From positions 62,001-126,000 of the forward strand of contig NZ_JBDIWA010000005.1 in NCBI RefSeq assembly GCF_039794105.1: DNA of 64,000 nt, given 5' to 3'. Under the pieces are notes generated by a model that was not told where the DNA came from, searched no databases, and worked only from the letters and a program-made list of their open reading frames with translations. Source of the DNA: Kuenenia sp039794105. GTDB taxonomy: Bacteria; Planctomycetota; Brocadiia; Brocadiales; Brocadiaceae. How positions within the stretch are numbered: the first letter of the stretch is position 1; the number at the start of each line of letters is the position of its first letter. The translations under genes were made by a program, and so were the position numbers. Shown here piece by piece: positions 34,482-42,602 of this stretch.

Positions 34482-35090
34482 ATGATGCAAAAAGAAAATC
34501 ATAACAATATTTCAGACGAAGTGCTGCATGCTATCGTCAATGTATGGGATCAAACCAATGAAAGGTTTGCTATCCCCATTGTTGGCAGGAGTATGTATCC
34601 GCTCATAAGGGAAGGTGACAATGTCCTGGTTGAGTGTGGCTATTCACAGATACGGCGTGGCGATATTATTGCCTTCAGGTCGGAGAACAAGCTTATTGTA
34701 CACAGGGTATTAACTATCTCTGAAAAGGGAACGGGCTTTTCCTTCATTACAAAGGGAGACAATGTGCCGCATGCCGATCCGGTGGTGAGCCATAGTGAAA
34801 TAATAGGCAAAGTATCCGCTATTAAACGAGGGGAAAAGATGCTCTCTCTTGACACTTTCGCCGGCAGATCAACAGGATGGTTGATCATAAGGAGTACCCC
34901 TGTTGTTCGCGCGTTGTGCGGATTTCAAAGAAACATATTCACAGGAAATAAACAGGATTGTAATAAAACAATTGTGAATCGTGGCACACGTTTTCTCTTT
35001 TTACTGTTCCGTAAAGTAATATTTCTTTTTTTATGCAGAGGGAAAGCGCCAGAAAATAAGAGCATTTTTATAAATCGACGCCTTATTTAA
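34482..35090 (+). CDS. Signal peptidase I, SipW/SEC11 (S26B) type
   Basis: A 202-residue protein. GRSMYP contains the nucleophile Ser37. LIVHRV has His74 where bacterial LepB has Lys, and KGDN supplies Asp93; this Ser-His-Asp set is that of the SipW/archaeal/ER type. A hydrophobic stretch near 165-185 (FLFLLFRKVIFLFLC) could anchor it C-terminally, unlike the usual N-terminal anchor, because no TM segment precedes the active site. Its place between the C25 protease and the PqqD-like gene suggests a dedicated processing role. The final 20 residues are basic. Confidence 0.88.
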   Translation: MMQKENHNNISDEVLHAIVNVWDQTNERFAIPIVGRSMYPLIREGDNVLVECGYSQIRRGDIIAFRSENKLIVHRVLTISEKGTGFSFITKGDNVPHADPVVSHSEIIGKVSAIKRGEKMLSLDTFAGRSTGWLIIRSTPVVRALCGFQRNIFTGNKQDCNKTIVNRGTRFLFLLFRKVIFLFLCRGKAPENKSIFINRRLI

Positions 35091-35267
35091 TAGTATAGGA
35101 ATTTTAGTTTTTTAAATGCATGCTTGCGGGCAAGTGTTTTTGTAACATATTTAATTACAAGCGGATATTATAACCGCCACATGTAGCGGCAAGGCGTGCC
35201 TTGCTACTACATTAAATGTTTATGGATTTCAATATTTTCAAAAAACTAAAGTATTACAAAATAGTAT
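35089..35267. mobile_element. Degenerate MITE-like element
   Basis: Left end AGGAATTTTAGTTTTTTAAA (degenerate), right end TTTCAAAAAACTAAAGTA then TTAC (35236-35256). The interior has a TGTAGCGGCAAGGC / GCCTTGCTACTACA hairpin (about 35173-35202). AATAGTAT occurs at 35089-35096 and 35260-35267 and may be the remains of a target duplication. Confidence 0.5.
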
Positions 35268-35272
35268 TTTCT

Positions 35273-35548
35273 TTATAATTCCTCCAACATGCCTTTTTCT
35301 GCCAGGACAGTCAGCGTATTTACTATATCGTTGCAAATGTTTGTATCGTCGGGTATGGAAAACGTTTCTCTTAATTGACGTTCCATATCCCCGATGGTAT
35401 GCTCGCCATCGCAAAGTTCCCATATAATCCTTGCCGTAGTATTGAGTACATGAATCGTTTTTTCATCAACATTACGAAGGACTACTTCTTTGCCAATATC
35501 CTGTATTATCACACCTTTCTGTTTCTTCTTTGGTTTTGAAAAATTCAT
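35273..35548 (-). CDS. PqqD-like RRE protein
   Basis: A 91-residue protein with the PqqD fold pattern: VVLRNVDEKTIHVLNTTARIIWELCDGEHTIGDM (regions about 29-62) followed by an acidic linker and VNTLTVLAEKGMLEEL. PqqD-type domains bind leader peptides and present them to modifying enzymes. It is read on the opposite strand to the peptide, kinase, protease and signal peptidase. The N-terminal 20 residues are basic (KPKKKQK). A discrete radical SAM partner is not in the window. Confidence 0.85.
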   Translation of the reverse strand: MNFSKPKKKQKGVIIQDIGKEVVLRNVDEKTIHVLNTTARIIWELCDGEHTIGDMERQLRETFSIPDDTNICNDIVNTLTVLAEKGMLEEL

Positions 35549-36561
35549 TTTTCTGTCTTCACTTTAATCGGTGCGGTTATAAGAAGTAAAATAATGGCGT
35601 TATTTTAATGCAAAACAATAGTTAATTCAAGTGCTTCCAAAAAAGGGAAACAGCGAGGGGGCAGAGGGGCAATGATCCGGATTCAAACTATGTCCCCCCG
35701 CTGGCGGGGCGCGGGGAGTATTCCCGATTTTTTGTAACCCGTCATTTTAGTAGGATGAAAAGAGAATATAGAAGTCAGAGATCAGAAGTCAGAGATCAGA
35801 GATCAGAGATCAGAGATCAGAGTTTTTCGCGGACTTCTGACTTCTGACTTCTGACGAGTGGCCCATCCTGCATAAATAATAAGCTTTTTTACAAAAAATC
35901 GGAAATGCACCTTGGCGTGCTTCATGCAAATACTGCGTATCGCCACAAGTGTATAGGTTTCGAAAATTGAATTTAAACAAGGGACTGCAATCCCTTGTTC
36001 AATGCGCATGCAATGTTTTTATGTTTAGAAAACCTAATTTGTTAGGCTATATAAACTAAAAACCTGTGTTTGCAGGCTTCGAAGAGGTGATAATCTCTCT
36101 GTTACAGCAAATGAAAACCTCGTGTTTTATTTTGCGCAAATATTGCGTGTGTTTGTTTTGTTATATCGGGAGGTTTTTTTGATTCATTTATCACATAGGT
36201 GGCAATGTTATTAATAACTGCTTTTGAAAATAAGACTTGTGATATTTTAAAAACAATATTCCGTTAATGGCACAATAGTTGTTTATCAGTAGACATATTT
36301 TTCAGTAGAACTAAGCGATTGCTTTATTACGAGCGTTGCAAAAAAAGGCGTTTTAGAAGGATTCGATTACAAGAGGATATTATGACACTATTGATCTACT
36401 CCGGTTTCCCAAAATGTTAAAGATAAAATGCAGCATTATCAATAGGTCGGAGAGGCCGGTTTTTTCATAAAGGGGAGTAATGGGAGGCTTAATCAACAGA
36501 ACCCTCTTTCCGTTTTTATCCGGGAAGTTATTACAATTTTTTAAAGGAGGTGCAGCGAACC
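35549..36561. other. Long spacer with heptamer array and leader hairpins
   Basis: About 1 kb without a credible gene. It holds the (GATCAGA)n array at 35764-35860. Near 36447-36467 a GGTCGGAGAGGCCGGTTTTTT structure precedes the surface-protein gene. A 12-codon frame at 36380 with AGAGGA before it could be a leader peptide, but I would not annotate it. Confidence 0.5.
35764..35860. repeat. Heptanucleotide (GATCAGA)n array with inverted tail
   Basis: Five or more GATCAGA units (about 35780-35820) are followed by GACTTCTGACTTCTGACTT, which pairs with AGAAGTCAGA at the left edge. The whole can fold back on itself. Confidence 0.65.
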
Positions 36562-37989
36562 ATGCGAAACAAGTTTATGCAGTGTATGTATTTTATCCTT
36601 TCATGCTGTGTGTTGTGCATTATGGTAAGTCCTATATTTGGACAAATCTGCAAGTCAACGATGGCATTGGGGGAGGAGTGGAACGACCATACAGGTTCCC
36701 CTCTTGATGCCGATGGTGATGCGTGTTCTGAATGTCACACTGGAACTGAGCTGAATTCAGGAAGCGCCATATTTTCAATATCTGCCCCCGAAACGTATAC
36801 TCTGGGGGAAAGCGTTGAGATTACGGTCTCCTTTGAAGGTTCCGATACCGACGCCTTTCCAAATCACGGCTTTGATATGACAGCGTTAGATGCGAATAAT
36901 AATTACATTGGCACTTTCACCGCCGTTGTTGGTGAATCGGCTTCTAAATCAGACCAATACATATCACAAACTATTTTAGGAGGCAGTCAGCCCTTATGGC
37001 GGGTACTGTGGAATGCGCCCTCTACGACAATAGATGATCCTGTAACTTTTTATGCGGCAGGAGTACAAGAAAACGGTGATGAAACAACTGAAGGAGACTA
37101 TGTTTATACCTACACATTTACGATGTCCCAATTGTCGGCAGCTACACCAACCCCAACTCCTACCCCAGCAACCGGCGGTGGTGGAGGTGGAGGTGGAGGT
37201 GGAGGAGGTGGCGGCGGCGGCGGTAGTGGTGGTGGCAGTACTTCAACTCCGACTCCAACTCCAACAGCGATTGTTGCTACTCCAACTGCTACGCCAACAA
37301 CGGAACCAACACCGGTGACTGTTGCAACTCCCACGCTTCCTGGTGAAACATTGGGTGTACTTGCCGGATTCGTAACTGACAAAGACACGGGCGAAGGTAT
37401 CAATGGAGCTGCGGTATCAAGCATTTCGGGTATCTATAAAACGACTACTGATACAACAGGGTATTACCAGTTAGAGAATATTTCGGATGGAATTTATACG
37501 TTTATTGCTTCTGCGGCAGGATATATTCAGGCGCCGGCTTCAGGCGTGGCGATAGTTGAAGGCGATACCACTGTCCGTGACTTTACATTGGCGGCAGCAA
37601 CGGTTGTTACGCCAACACCTCCAGCCTCAAGCCCAACTCCAAACCCAACGGAGACTTCTATCCCATCGGAGTGTGAAGTTACCTCGATAGTTGTTTCTCC
37701 CGAAGAGATAGAGCTGAAAAAGGGGCAAACGGCTGAAGTTACCGTGTATTTGATAACCCCCGAAGGTTGTCTGCCAATATCAGGCGAGAAGGTTAAAGCA
37801 ACGGTGAAGAAAAACAAAGATGGCAAAAAGAAGGTATCCGCATCTCCACGTAAAACAATGACAATTGCAGGAGAAACCTACGGTGAGGCCGCGTTTAACA
37901 TTACTGCAAAAAAGAAGAAAGGAACCTCAAAGGTGAAATTTAAGTACAATAATCTAAAAACAACGTTGAAAGTAGTGCTTGTGAAATAG
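36562..37989 (+). CDS. Secreted CxxCH/Reeler-like surface protein with Gly- and Thr/Pro-rich linkers
   Basis: 475 residues from the ATG at 36562, 12 bases after AAAGGAGG. A signal peptide ends near FGQ (about 28). The first domain holds one CSECH heme motif (about 54-58) inside a Reeler/choice-of-anchor-V-like domain (SISAPETYTLGESVEITVSF...). Then comes a Thr/Pro and poly-Gly linker (about 195-265), a carboxypeptidase-regulatory-like beta sandwich (GVLAGFVTDKDTGEGINGAA, to about 350), a second TP linker, and a Lys-rich C-terminal Ig-like domain (SIVVSPEEIELKKGQTAEVT onward) shared with the C25 protease. It may be a heme-bearing cell-surface protein. The poly-Gly tract is the kind of run that varies in length between strains. 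Confidence 0.82.
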   Translation: MRNKFMQCMYFILSCCVLCIMVSPIFGQICKSTMALGEEWNDHTGSPLDADGDACSECHTGTELNSGSAIFSISAPETYTLGESVEITVSFEGSDTDAFPNHGFDMTALDANNNYIGTFTAVVGESASKSDQYISQTILGGSQPLWRVLWNAPSTTIDDPVTFYAAGVQENGDETTEGDYVYTYTFTMSQLSAATPTPTPTPATGGGGGGGGGGGGGGGGGSGGGSTSTPTPTPTAIVATPTATPTTEPTPVTVATPTLPGETLGVLAGFVTDKDTGEGINGAAVSSISGIYKTTTDTTGYYQLENISDGIYTFIASAAGYIQAPASGVAIVEGDTTVRDFTLAAATVVTPTPPASSPTPNPTETSIPSECEVTSIVVSPEEIELKKGQTAEVTVYLITPEGCLPISGEKVKATVKKNKDGKKKVSASPRKTMTIAGETYGEAAFNITAKKKKGTSKVKFKYNNLKTTLKVVLVK

Positions 37990-38008
37990 GAGAATCTTTG
38001 ATAACGAG

Positions 38009-38042
38009 GTGTTAACCCCATGCTTCGGCATGGGGTTAACAC
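38009..38042 (+). terminator. UUCG hairpin after the surface-protein gene
   Basis: A perfect 15-base stem (GTGTTAACCCCATGC / GCATGGGGTTAACAC) capped by TTCG, 20 bases after the stop. There is no T run, so it may be a stabilising or factor-dependent end. Confidence 0.6.
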
Positions 38043-38336
38043 AATAAGAGGCTTTAGCCCTGAAGTGAACCCAATGCATTTCTGCTACACAGGGGATAAT
38101 ATTAGTGGAACGCTGCAACGTCCCCCTTACGAGACTATGAGGAACAAAAGGTGCTACATCTGGAGCGGTGATTTCAAAAATAGGTTTAATCGCAAATCAA
38201 AATGTGGCCATATCCTCTTTCAAAATAAACTGGCTAAATCCATTGCATTGGTAAAACTTGAGAAACTATCCGTCTATGGCAGATACAGCAAAAAAATGAT
38301 TAAGGGCGCTACTCATCGTCTGAAAGGAGGAAGCGG

Positions 38337-38616
38337 GTGGGAGTAATAAGCCTGAGATTAAAAGGTAAAGATTTGGAGAGGATTGAAGAACTTTCCAGGC
38401 AGTAACATAAGGATAAATCAACAATAGCGAGAGAGCGTCTTGAATACGGTTGAGAATTTTTAATGGTAAGATATTACAAAGAAGGCAAGCTTTCACTAGA
38501 GGGATTAGCCAAAAAACCTGATATTTCAATAAGTGAAGCAATCGATGTATTGAATAGAAACACCAATAGAGTACGAGGACTACCTGAAAGGATTTGAGGT
38601 CTTTAAAGACAAGTAG
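38337..38616 (+). pseudogene. Broken UPF0175 antitoxin-like gene
   Basis: Preceded by GAAAGGAGGAA. It reads MGVISLRLKGKDLERIEELS then hits TAA; the same frame continues (KDKSTIARERLEYG, stop, EFLMVRYYKEGKLSLEGLAK, ISISEAIDVLN) and after a frameshift ends PIEYEDYLKGFEVFKDK. The parts line up with the intact 99-residue protein at 6714-7013 (AHIAGVSIAKMMD, LEYEDYLKSLKTLRK). Two in-frame stops and one frameshift show it is dead. Confidence 0.85.
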
Positions 38617-38772
38617 AAACATATTAATAAACCCGGCATTAGCGATTTCTCCCACCCCGAATCAACACGTTCATTATAATCGCACCAACCATCTGCCTGT
38701 ATAGTAGTGAATGCAGACAGGGTGTCTAAGAGTTACTAAACGAACTAATTGTTTAATGTACACCCTTATATT

Positions 38773-39315
38773 ATGCCGCAAAAAAAGTCAATTTATAGTA
38801 TTAAGCCGTATCGATGGGATATACCCGTGATGGTAGTGATAGCATTGGGATTCCTCATTGCAGGGCTGAACCTTCCAACACTCAAGCTGACAAAAGTAAT
38901 TTTCTTCACCAATACGTATTCTATTTGGGATGGTGTGTGGGAATTATGGATGTCGAACCATATCGGTCTGGCAGTAATAATCTTCTTTTTTTCCATCATG
39001 TTTCCCTGTGTAAAACTTATTGGCCTACTTTTTGTTTGGTTCGTACCATTAGAACCGGAAGGGAGAAAACGTTTTCTTTATTGGTCAGGTATTTTAGGAA
39101 AATGGTCTATGCTTGATGTTTTCATCGTTGCAATACTCGTCATCCTGATCAAGACCAAGGATATCGCAGATGCCAACGCGCAGATAGGTATTTACTTTTT
39201 TACCTGTGCAATCATGCTTTCTATCGCCGCCACAATGATGATAGAAAAGATGGCAACCTTAAATGACTTTTATTTACCCACTCTTAAATCCCCTCCCAAA
39301 CAGGGATTTTCATAA
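38773..39315 (+). CDS. PqiA-like integral membrane protein
   Basis: About 180 residues from ATG 38773 (a TTG 24 bases upstream would add eight residues). Four membrane segments; LVILIKTKDIADAN and LGKWSMLDVFIVAIL match the PqiA (paraquat-inducible protein A) half-domain. PqiA-type proteins work with MCE proteins in lipid transport between membranes. Normal PqiA has two such domains; this has one. Its last residues (TLKSPPKQGFS) are encoded by a decayed copy of the dispersed palindrome seen at 26219, so the natural C-terminus may have been replaced. Confidence 0.75.
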   Translation: MPQKKSIYSIKPYRWDIPVMVVIALGFLIAGLNLPTLKLTKVIFFTNTYSIWDGVWELWMSNHIGLAVIIFFFSIMFPCVKLIGLLFVWFVPLEPEGRKRFLYWSGILGKWSMLDVFIVAILVILIKTKDIADANAQIGIYFFTCAIMLSIAATMMIEKMATLNDFYLPTLKSPPKQGFS

Positions 39316-39347
39316 TTTCCCTCTTGAGATGATTATGGTAGAGTAAA

Positions 39348-39515
39348 AGTGTATCAGATGACAAAGAAGTAGATACGCTTATCAGAAAGGCGACCTCGGC
39401 AGGGAGGCCGCTTGGTACAGAGCGGTTTATGAAAAAGCTTGAGAAAGAGCGCTTGATCGCAGTCAGTCTTTTGCCAAAGAAGGCAGATAGGCCAAGCAAA
39501 AAGAGGCGAGTGTGA
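39348..39515 (+). pseudogene. RAYT (REP-associated tyrosine transposase) C-terminal remnant
   Basis: An open frame without start reads VDTLIRKATSAGRPLGTERF, then MKKLEKERLIAVSLLPKKA, DRPSKKRRV and a stop. This is the conserved C-terminus (GRPLG-E-F...LE...PKK-RP-K) of REP-associated Y1 transposases. The catalytic part with the HUH motif and Tyr is gone. A REP-type GGGAAGTGTCCC follows 10 bases after the stop. Confidence 0.8.
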
Positions 39516-39524
39516 ATGAAATAT

Positions 39525-39536
39525 GGGAAGTGTCCC
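39525..39536. repeat. REP-like half-site
   Basis: GGGAAGTGTCCC right after the RAYT remnant; related to 41657-41707 and 42935-42985. Confidence 0.5.
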
Positions 39537-39785
39537 TAAATAATCCCCAGGCTCAGACCATGCAGGCGCTTATACGGAATATGAGAAATATTTTCTTCTG
39601 TGAGAAATAATTATAGGGCGAAATACACTTTAATCTCTTCTGAAATTTGTTTTTATCAGGAGTTTCTGCTGTTGTATGTGCTTATAGCAACGTTGGTTGT
39701 GGAAATACTTATGCATGCGTGTGTTTTTGGTATGTATTTTGATTATTGTCTGTTGATATTATTTGGATATAGGTATAGAACCTGT

Positions 39786-41627
39786 ATGGGATTATCTACC
39801 AACATGACAAGGGTCGGCGCGAATATTAAGGCATTAAATGCCCTTTCCAGTATCAATGATAAAATGGCTATTGCCCATCGAAAGTTGGCTACGGGCAAAA
39901 GAATCAACAGCGTAGCCGATGATGCAGCAAGTTGGTCTATTGTTACAAAGCTTATTGTTTGCTCGAAAGGTCTTGGGCAGGCTTTAAATAATGTAGGTTC
40001 GGCAAAACAAATGATATCTGTTGCCGAAGGCCACTTGAACAATGTCCTTGAGATATTGACGCGCATGAAGACAAAGGCCATTATGGGGGCAGACGACTCC
40101 CTTGCCACAGAAGAACGCAACGCCATTGACGCAGAGCTTTTGATGCTTGGCAGGCAGATTGATCTGGAAACCGCTCAGGCATCATGGAACTCAACGAGTA
40201 TTTTCGATGGTAATAGTACAACAGGCGATAGCAATAATTTGTTTAAATTGCAAATCGGCGCCGGTTCAAACGCTACGGATGATTTGCTGAAGTTTGATAT
40301 CCTGAATAATTCAAACGTTGCATTGAGTAGCAATAACACTGGTTTTAGTACCTCAAAACTAAGTTTGACAGCCAGTGCCTCAGGTATTGCTTCAATAGGT
40401 GGAATAAACGTAACAAGGAGTTTTGCTGCCGCCGGTTTTACAAACACCCCTGACGGAACCGTAACCATAAACGGAGAGACCTTTACCCTGTCAAATTACA
40501 ACACGGTTCAGGAATTCATGGACGACGTTAATAATGATGGCATAGATTTAACAAAGAGTTTCGATAAGGCAGGGTTTAAAACGGTTCCTGATGGAACGTT
40601 AACCGTCAATGGAGATACGTTTACCTTGTCAGATTATAGCACCGTACAGGCATTTATGGATGATATCAATGCAACTGTCACGGATGCGGAAATCAGCTAT
40701 AATAGTGGTACAGACACGTTCAGATTTAAAAAGGTTGGAGGGGCGCCAGGCCCGGTTCTGTTACAAACAGGCACAAACGGATTTCTTACGGTGGTAAATA
40801 TACCGCCCGGTGGTCCTTATGGCGGGGCGGGCGTCACAAGTTCTTCAAACGTTGGCCATGACACAAATGCCAATATTTCCTATGATAGGAGTACAGATAC
40901 ATTTACTATACAGAAAACCAGTGGCTCAAACCTGATCGTATCAGAAACGGGTGCGCACGGATTTCTAACAGAGGCAAAGATAACACCGGGTACATATGGC
41001 ACAAGCGCCACAAGTTCTTCTGCGGTTGGGGGGATTATTACAATTGATCTATCACAAGATTTCACCAACGCAGGGTTCCCCAATACCCCTGATGGAACGG
41101 TAACCGTAAATGGTGCAACATTTACCCTGTCAAATTATAGCACAGTTCAGGCATTTCTGAATGCCATCAACAATGATACCAACGCAGATGCCAGCATCTC
41201 TTATAACAGCACAAATTCTACATTCTCCATAAAAGGAGAAACCATCGGTAAAGACCTTGTAATAGCAGAGACGGGGACAAATGGATTTTTTACCCAAGCC
41301 AATATTACAACAGGTACATATAGCGCCACAGGCGTATCATCGTCATCCGTTGCCCGTGATTTTATCAATAAAGTAGACACGGCTATTGCTGATGTATCAA
41401 AGGCATTAAGTTATATAGGTGTTTCAATCAACAGGTTAACCTATCAGGAAAATAGCCTGATGGTAAGCAGGATAAGCACGGAAGCCGCACGGAGTCGAAT
41501 TGAGGATGCAAATATGGCAGAAGAACAACTTGTTAATACAAAGCTCCAAATACTACAAAAAACCGCCACTAGCATGGTAGCGCCGTCTAATGTATCAAAT
41601 CAGTGGGTATTGTCCTTATTTAAATAA
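39786..41627 (+). CDS. Flagellin-family protein with inserted repeats
   Basis: 613 residues from ATG 39786; an upstream frame to 39600 adds 62 hydrophobic residues that do not belong to flagellins. The N-terminal helical domain starts MGLSTNMTRVGANIKALNAL and contains RINSVADDAASWSIVTKL (about 40-57). The C-terminal helical domain is ISTEAARSRIEDANMAEEQL. Between them are at least three copies of a unit like FxxAGFxxxPDGTVTVNGxTFTLSxYSTVQAF (about 215, 255 and 420), resembling the flagellin hook-IN repeat. The end is longer than usual (SMVAPSNVSNQWVLSLFK). It would form a filament or hook-associated structure. No other flagellar gene is in the window, and no ribosome binding site is clear. 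Confidence 0.85.
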   Translation: MGLSTNMTRVGANIKALNALSSINDKMAIAHRKLATGKRINSVADDAASWSIVTKLIVCSKGLGQALNNVGSAKQMISVAEGHLNNVLEILTRMKTKAIMGADDSLATEERNAIDAELLMLGRQIDLETAQASWNSTSIFDGNSTTGDSNNLFKLQIGAGSNATDDLLKFDILNNSNVALSSNNTGFSTSKLSLTASASGIASIGGINVTRSFAAAGFTNTPDGTVTINGETFTLSNYNTVQEFMDDVNNDGIDLTKSFDKAGFKTVPDGTLTVNGDTFTLSDYSTVQAFMDDINATVTDAEISYNSGTDTFRFKKVGGAPGPVLLQTGTNGFLTVVNIPPGGPYGGAGVTSSSNVGHDTNANISYDRSTDTFTIQKTSGSNLIVSETGAHGFLTEAKITPGTYGTSATSSSAVGGIITIDLSQDFTNAGFPNTPDGTVTVNGATFTLSNYSTVQAFLNAINNDTNADASISYNSTNSTFSIKGETIGKDLVIAETGTNGFFTQANITTGTYSATGVSSSSVARDFINKVDTAIADVSKALSYIGVSINRLTYQENSLMVSRISTEAARSRIEDANMAEEQLVNTKLQILQKTATSMVAPSNVSNQWVLSLFK

Positions 41628-41656
41628 ACACCAGTCCTCCCCCCTATAATAATAAA

Positions 41657-41707
41657 GGGATACTTCCTAGATTAATTTTTGAATTTTTGAAATACGGGAA
41701 GTGTCCC
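41657..41707. repeat. REP-like hairpin
   Basis: GGGATACTTCC (41657-41667) pairs with GGAAGTGTCCC (41697-41707) around an ATTAATTTTTGAA spacer; the same spacer is found at 42953-42965. It is 30 bases after the flagellin stop. Confidence 0.65.
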
Positions 41708-41828
41708 CCTATTGATACGAAGATGTCAAAAAACGTTTGGTTAAATGATACGTGAAATCTATCGTCCGGAAGTAGTGGTCTTACAGGGACATACTCCCTC
41801 AGCATTATCTTTTTATAAATTGTTTTGT

Positions 41829-42602
41829 TTATTGTGTAATACGAAATACTCCGTAAGGTTTTTCCGAAGGTTTTTTCGAAATGTAGCTCATGATAGCATA
41901 TATAAGTAATAGCGGAAACATTACGTCTAAAGCAGGCGCAACCATTTCCAAATCAATTTTGTGAATAAACCCTAGTAGATTTGTAAACAAAAGGTCTCTC
42001 AGAAAGAAAAAACTATAAAATATTGGCTTAAAATGTTTACTTGCGCCGATATATTTACAGTATGCATATACCAAGATCAAATCGGCAAATAGCCTGACGG
42101 CGTTATTTGCGATGTTTAGAGCAACAAAAAAAGTACCCGCTTCTGTTTCTTCAGTAAAAAATACCTCCAACCACGGTTTCAATAAATACTTAGAGAAGAA
42201 ATAGAAAAGAAAACCGGTTGCTGCAATATAAAAAATATTTTTGCCCCATAAAACATAATCCCTGATTCTCATCAAAGAATCTTTCTTTGAGCCTTTTGCA
42301 TCGCAAAAGCCAAAAGCAATGTCGCCTATTTTGTCTCTGACAGTAACAGAATTCATAAGAAGATATGCGGCTAAAAAAAGGATTATAGTTAAAACATCAC
42401 CACACATGTCCGGCAGGCTGGGTGTGTGGAATTCAAAATGATGGCCATGTCCTCCAAATTGTAAAACGTTAAAAAGAATAAGTGGTTTAATGATATCTCC
42501 TATGATAAATTTTAAATTAATTGCAAGAAATGTAAGGAATATTCCGATTCTGAGCGTTTGCAAAAAAGCCTTTTCTTTAGCAGCGTAATTTTTAGCAAGC
42601 AA
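41829..42602 (-). CDS. Unrecognised integral membrane protein
   Basis: 257 residues with a TTG start supported by AAGGAGG five bases upstream. Five or six membrane segments (about 17-35, 70-85, 120-140, 155-175, 195-215, 230-245). A His-rich external or internal loop, GGHGHHFEFH (about 50-59), is the only notable motif and might bind a metal. I do not recognise the family. It stands alone between REP-like hairpins. Confidence 0.65.
   Translation of the reverse strand: MLAKNYAAKEKAFLQTLRIGIFLTFLAINLKFIIGDIIKPLILFNVLQFGGHGHHFEFHTPSLPDMCGDVLTIILFLAAYLLMNSVTVRDKIGDIAFGFCDAKGSKKDSLMRIRDYVLWGKNIFYIAATGFLFYFFSKYLLKPWLEVFFTEETEAGTFFVALNIANNAVRLFADLILVYAYCKYIGASKHFKPIFYSFFFLRDLLFTNLLGFIHKIDLEMVAPALDVMFPLLLIYAIMSYISKKPSEKPYGVFRITQ

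Noticed and set aside
29479..35548. Lasso peptide cluster
   Set aside because: No B2 transglutaminase-like protease or asparagine-synthase-like cyclase is present, and the core lacks an Asp/Glu at the ring-closing position.
36040..36120. Cyclic-di-GMP or other known riboswitch
   Set aside because: Short pairings are present but the conserved core of known classes is not.
37110..37424. Minus-strand Pro/Val-rich frame opposite the poly-Gly linker
   Set aside because: It is the shadow of a GGN/CCN repeat inside the surface-protein gene.
38020..38346. 108-codon frame across the UUCG hairpin
   Set aside because: Starts inside a terminator-like hairpin and is not protein-like.
39600..39785. 62-residue N-terminal extension of the flagellin
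   Set aside because: Hydrophobic and unlike any flagellin; the conserved start is the ATG at 39786.
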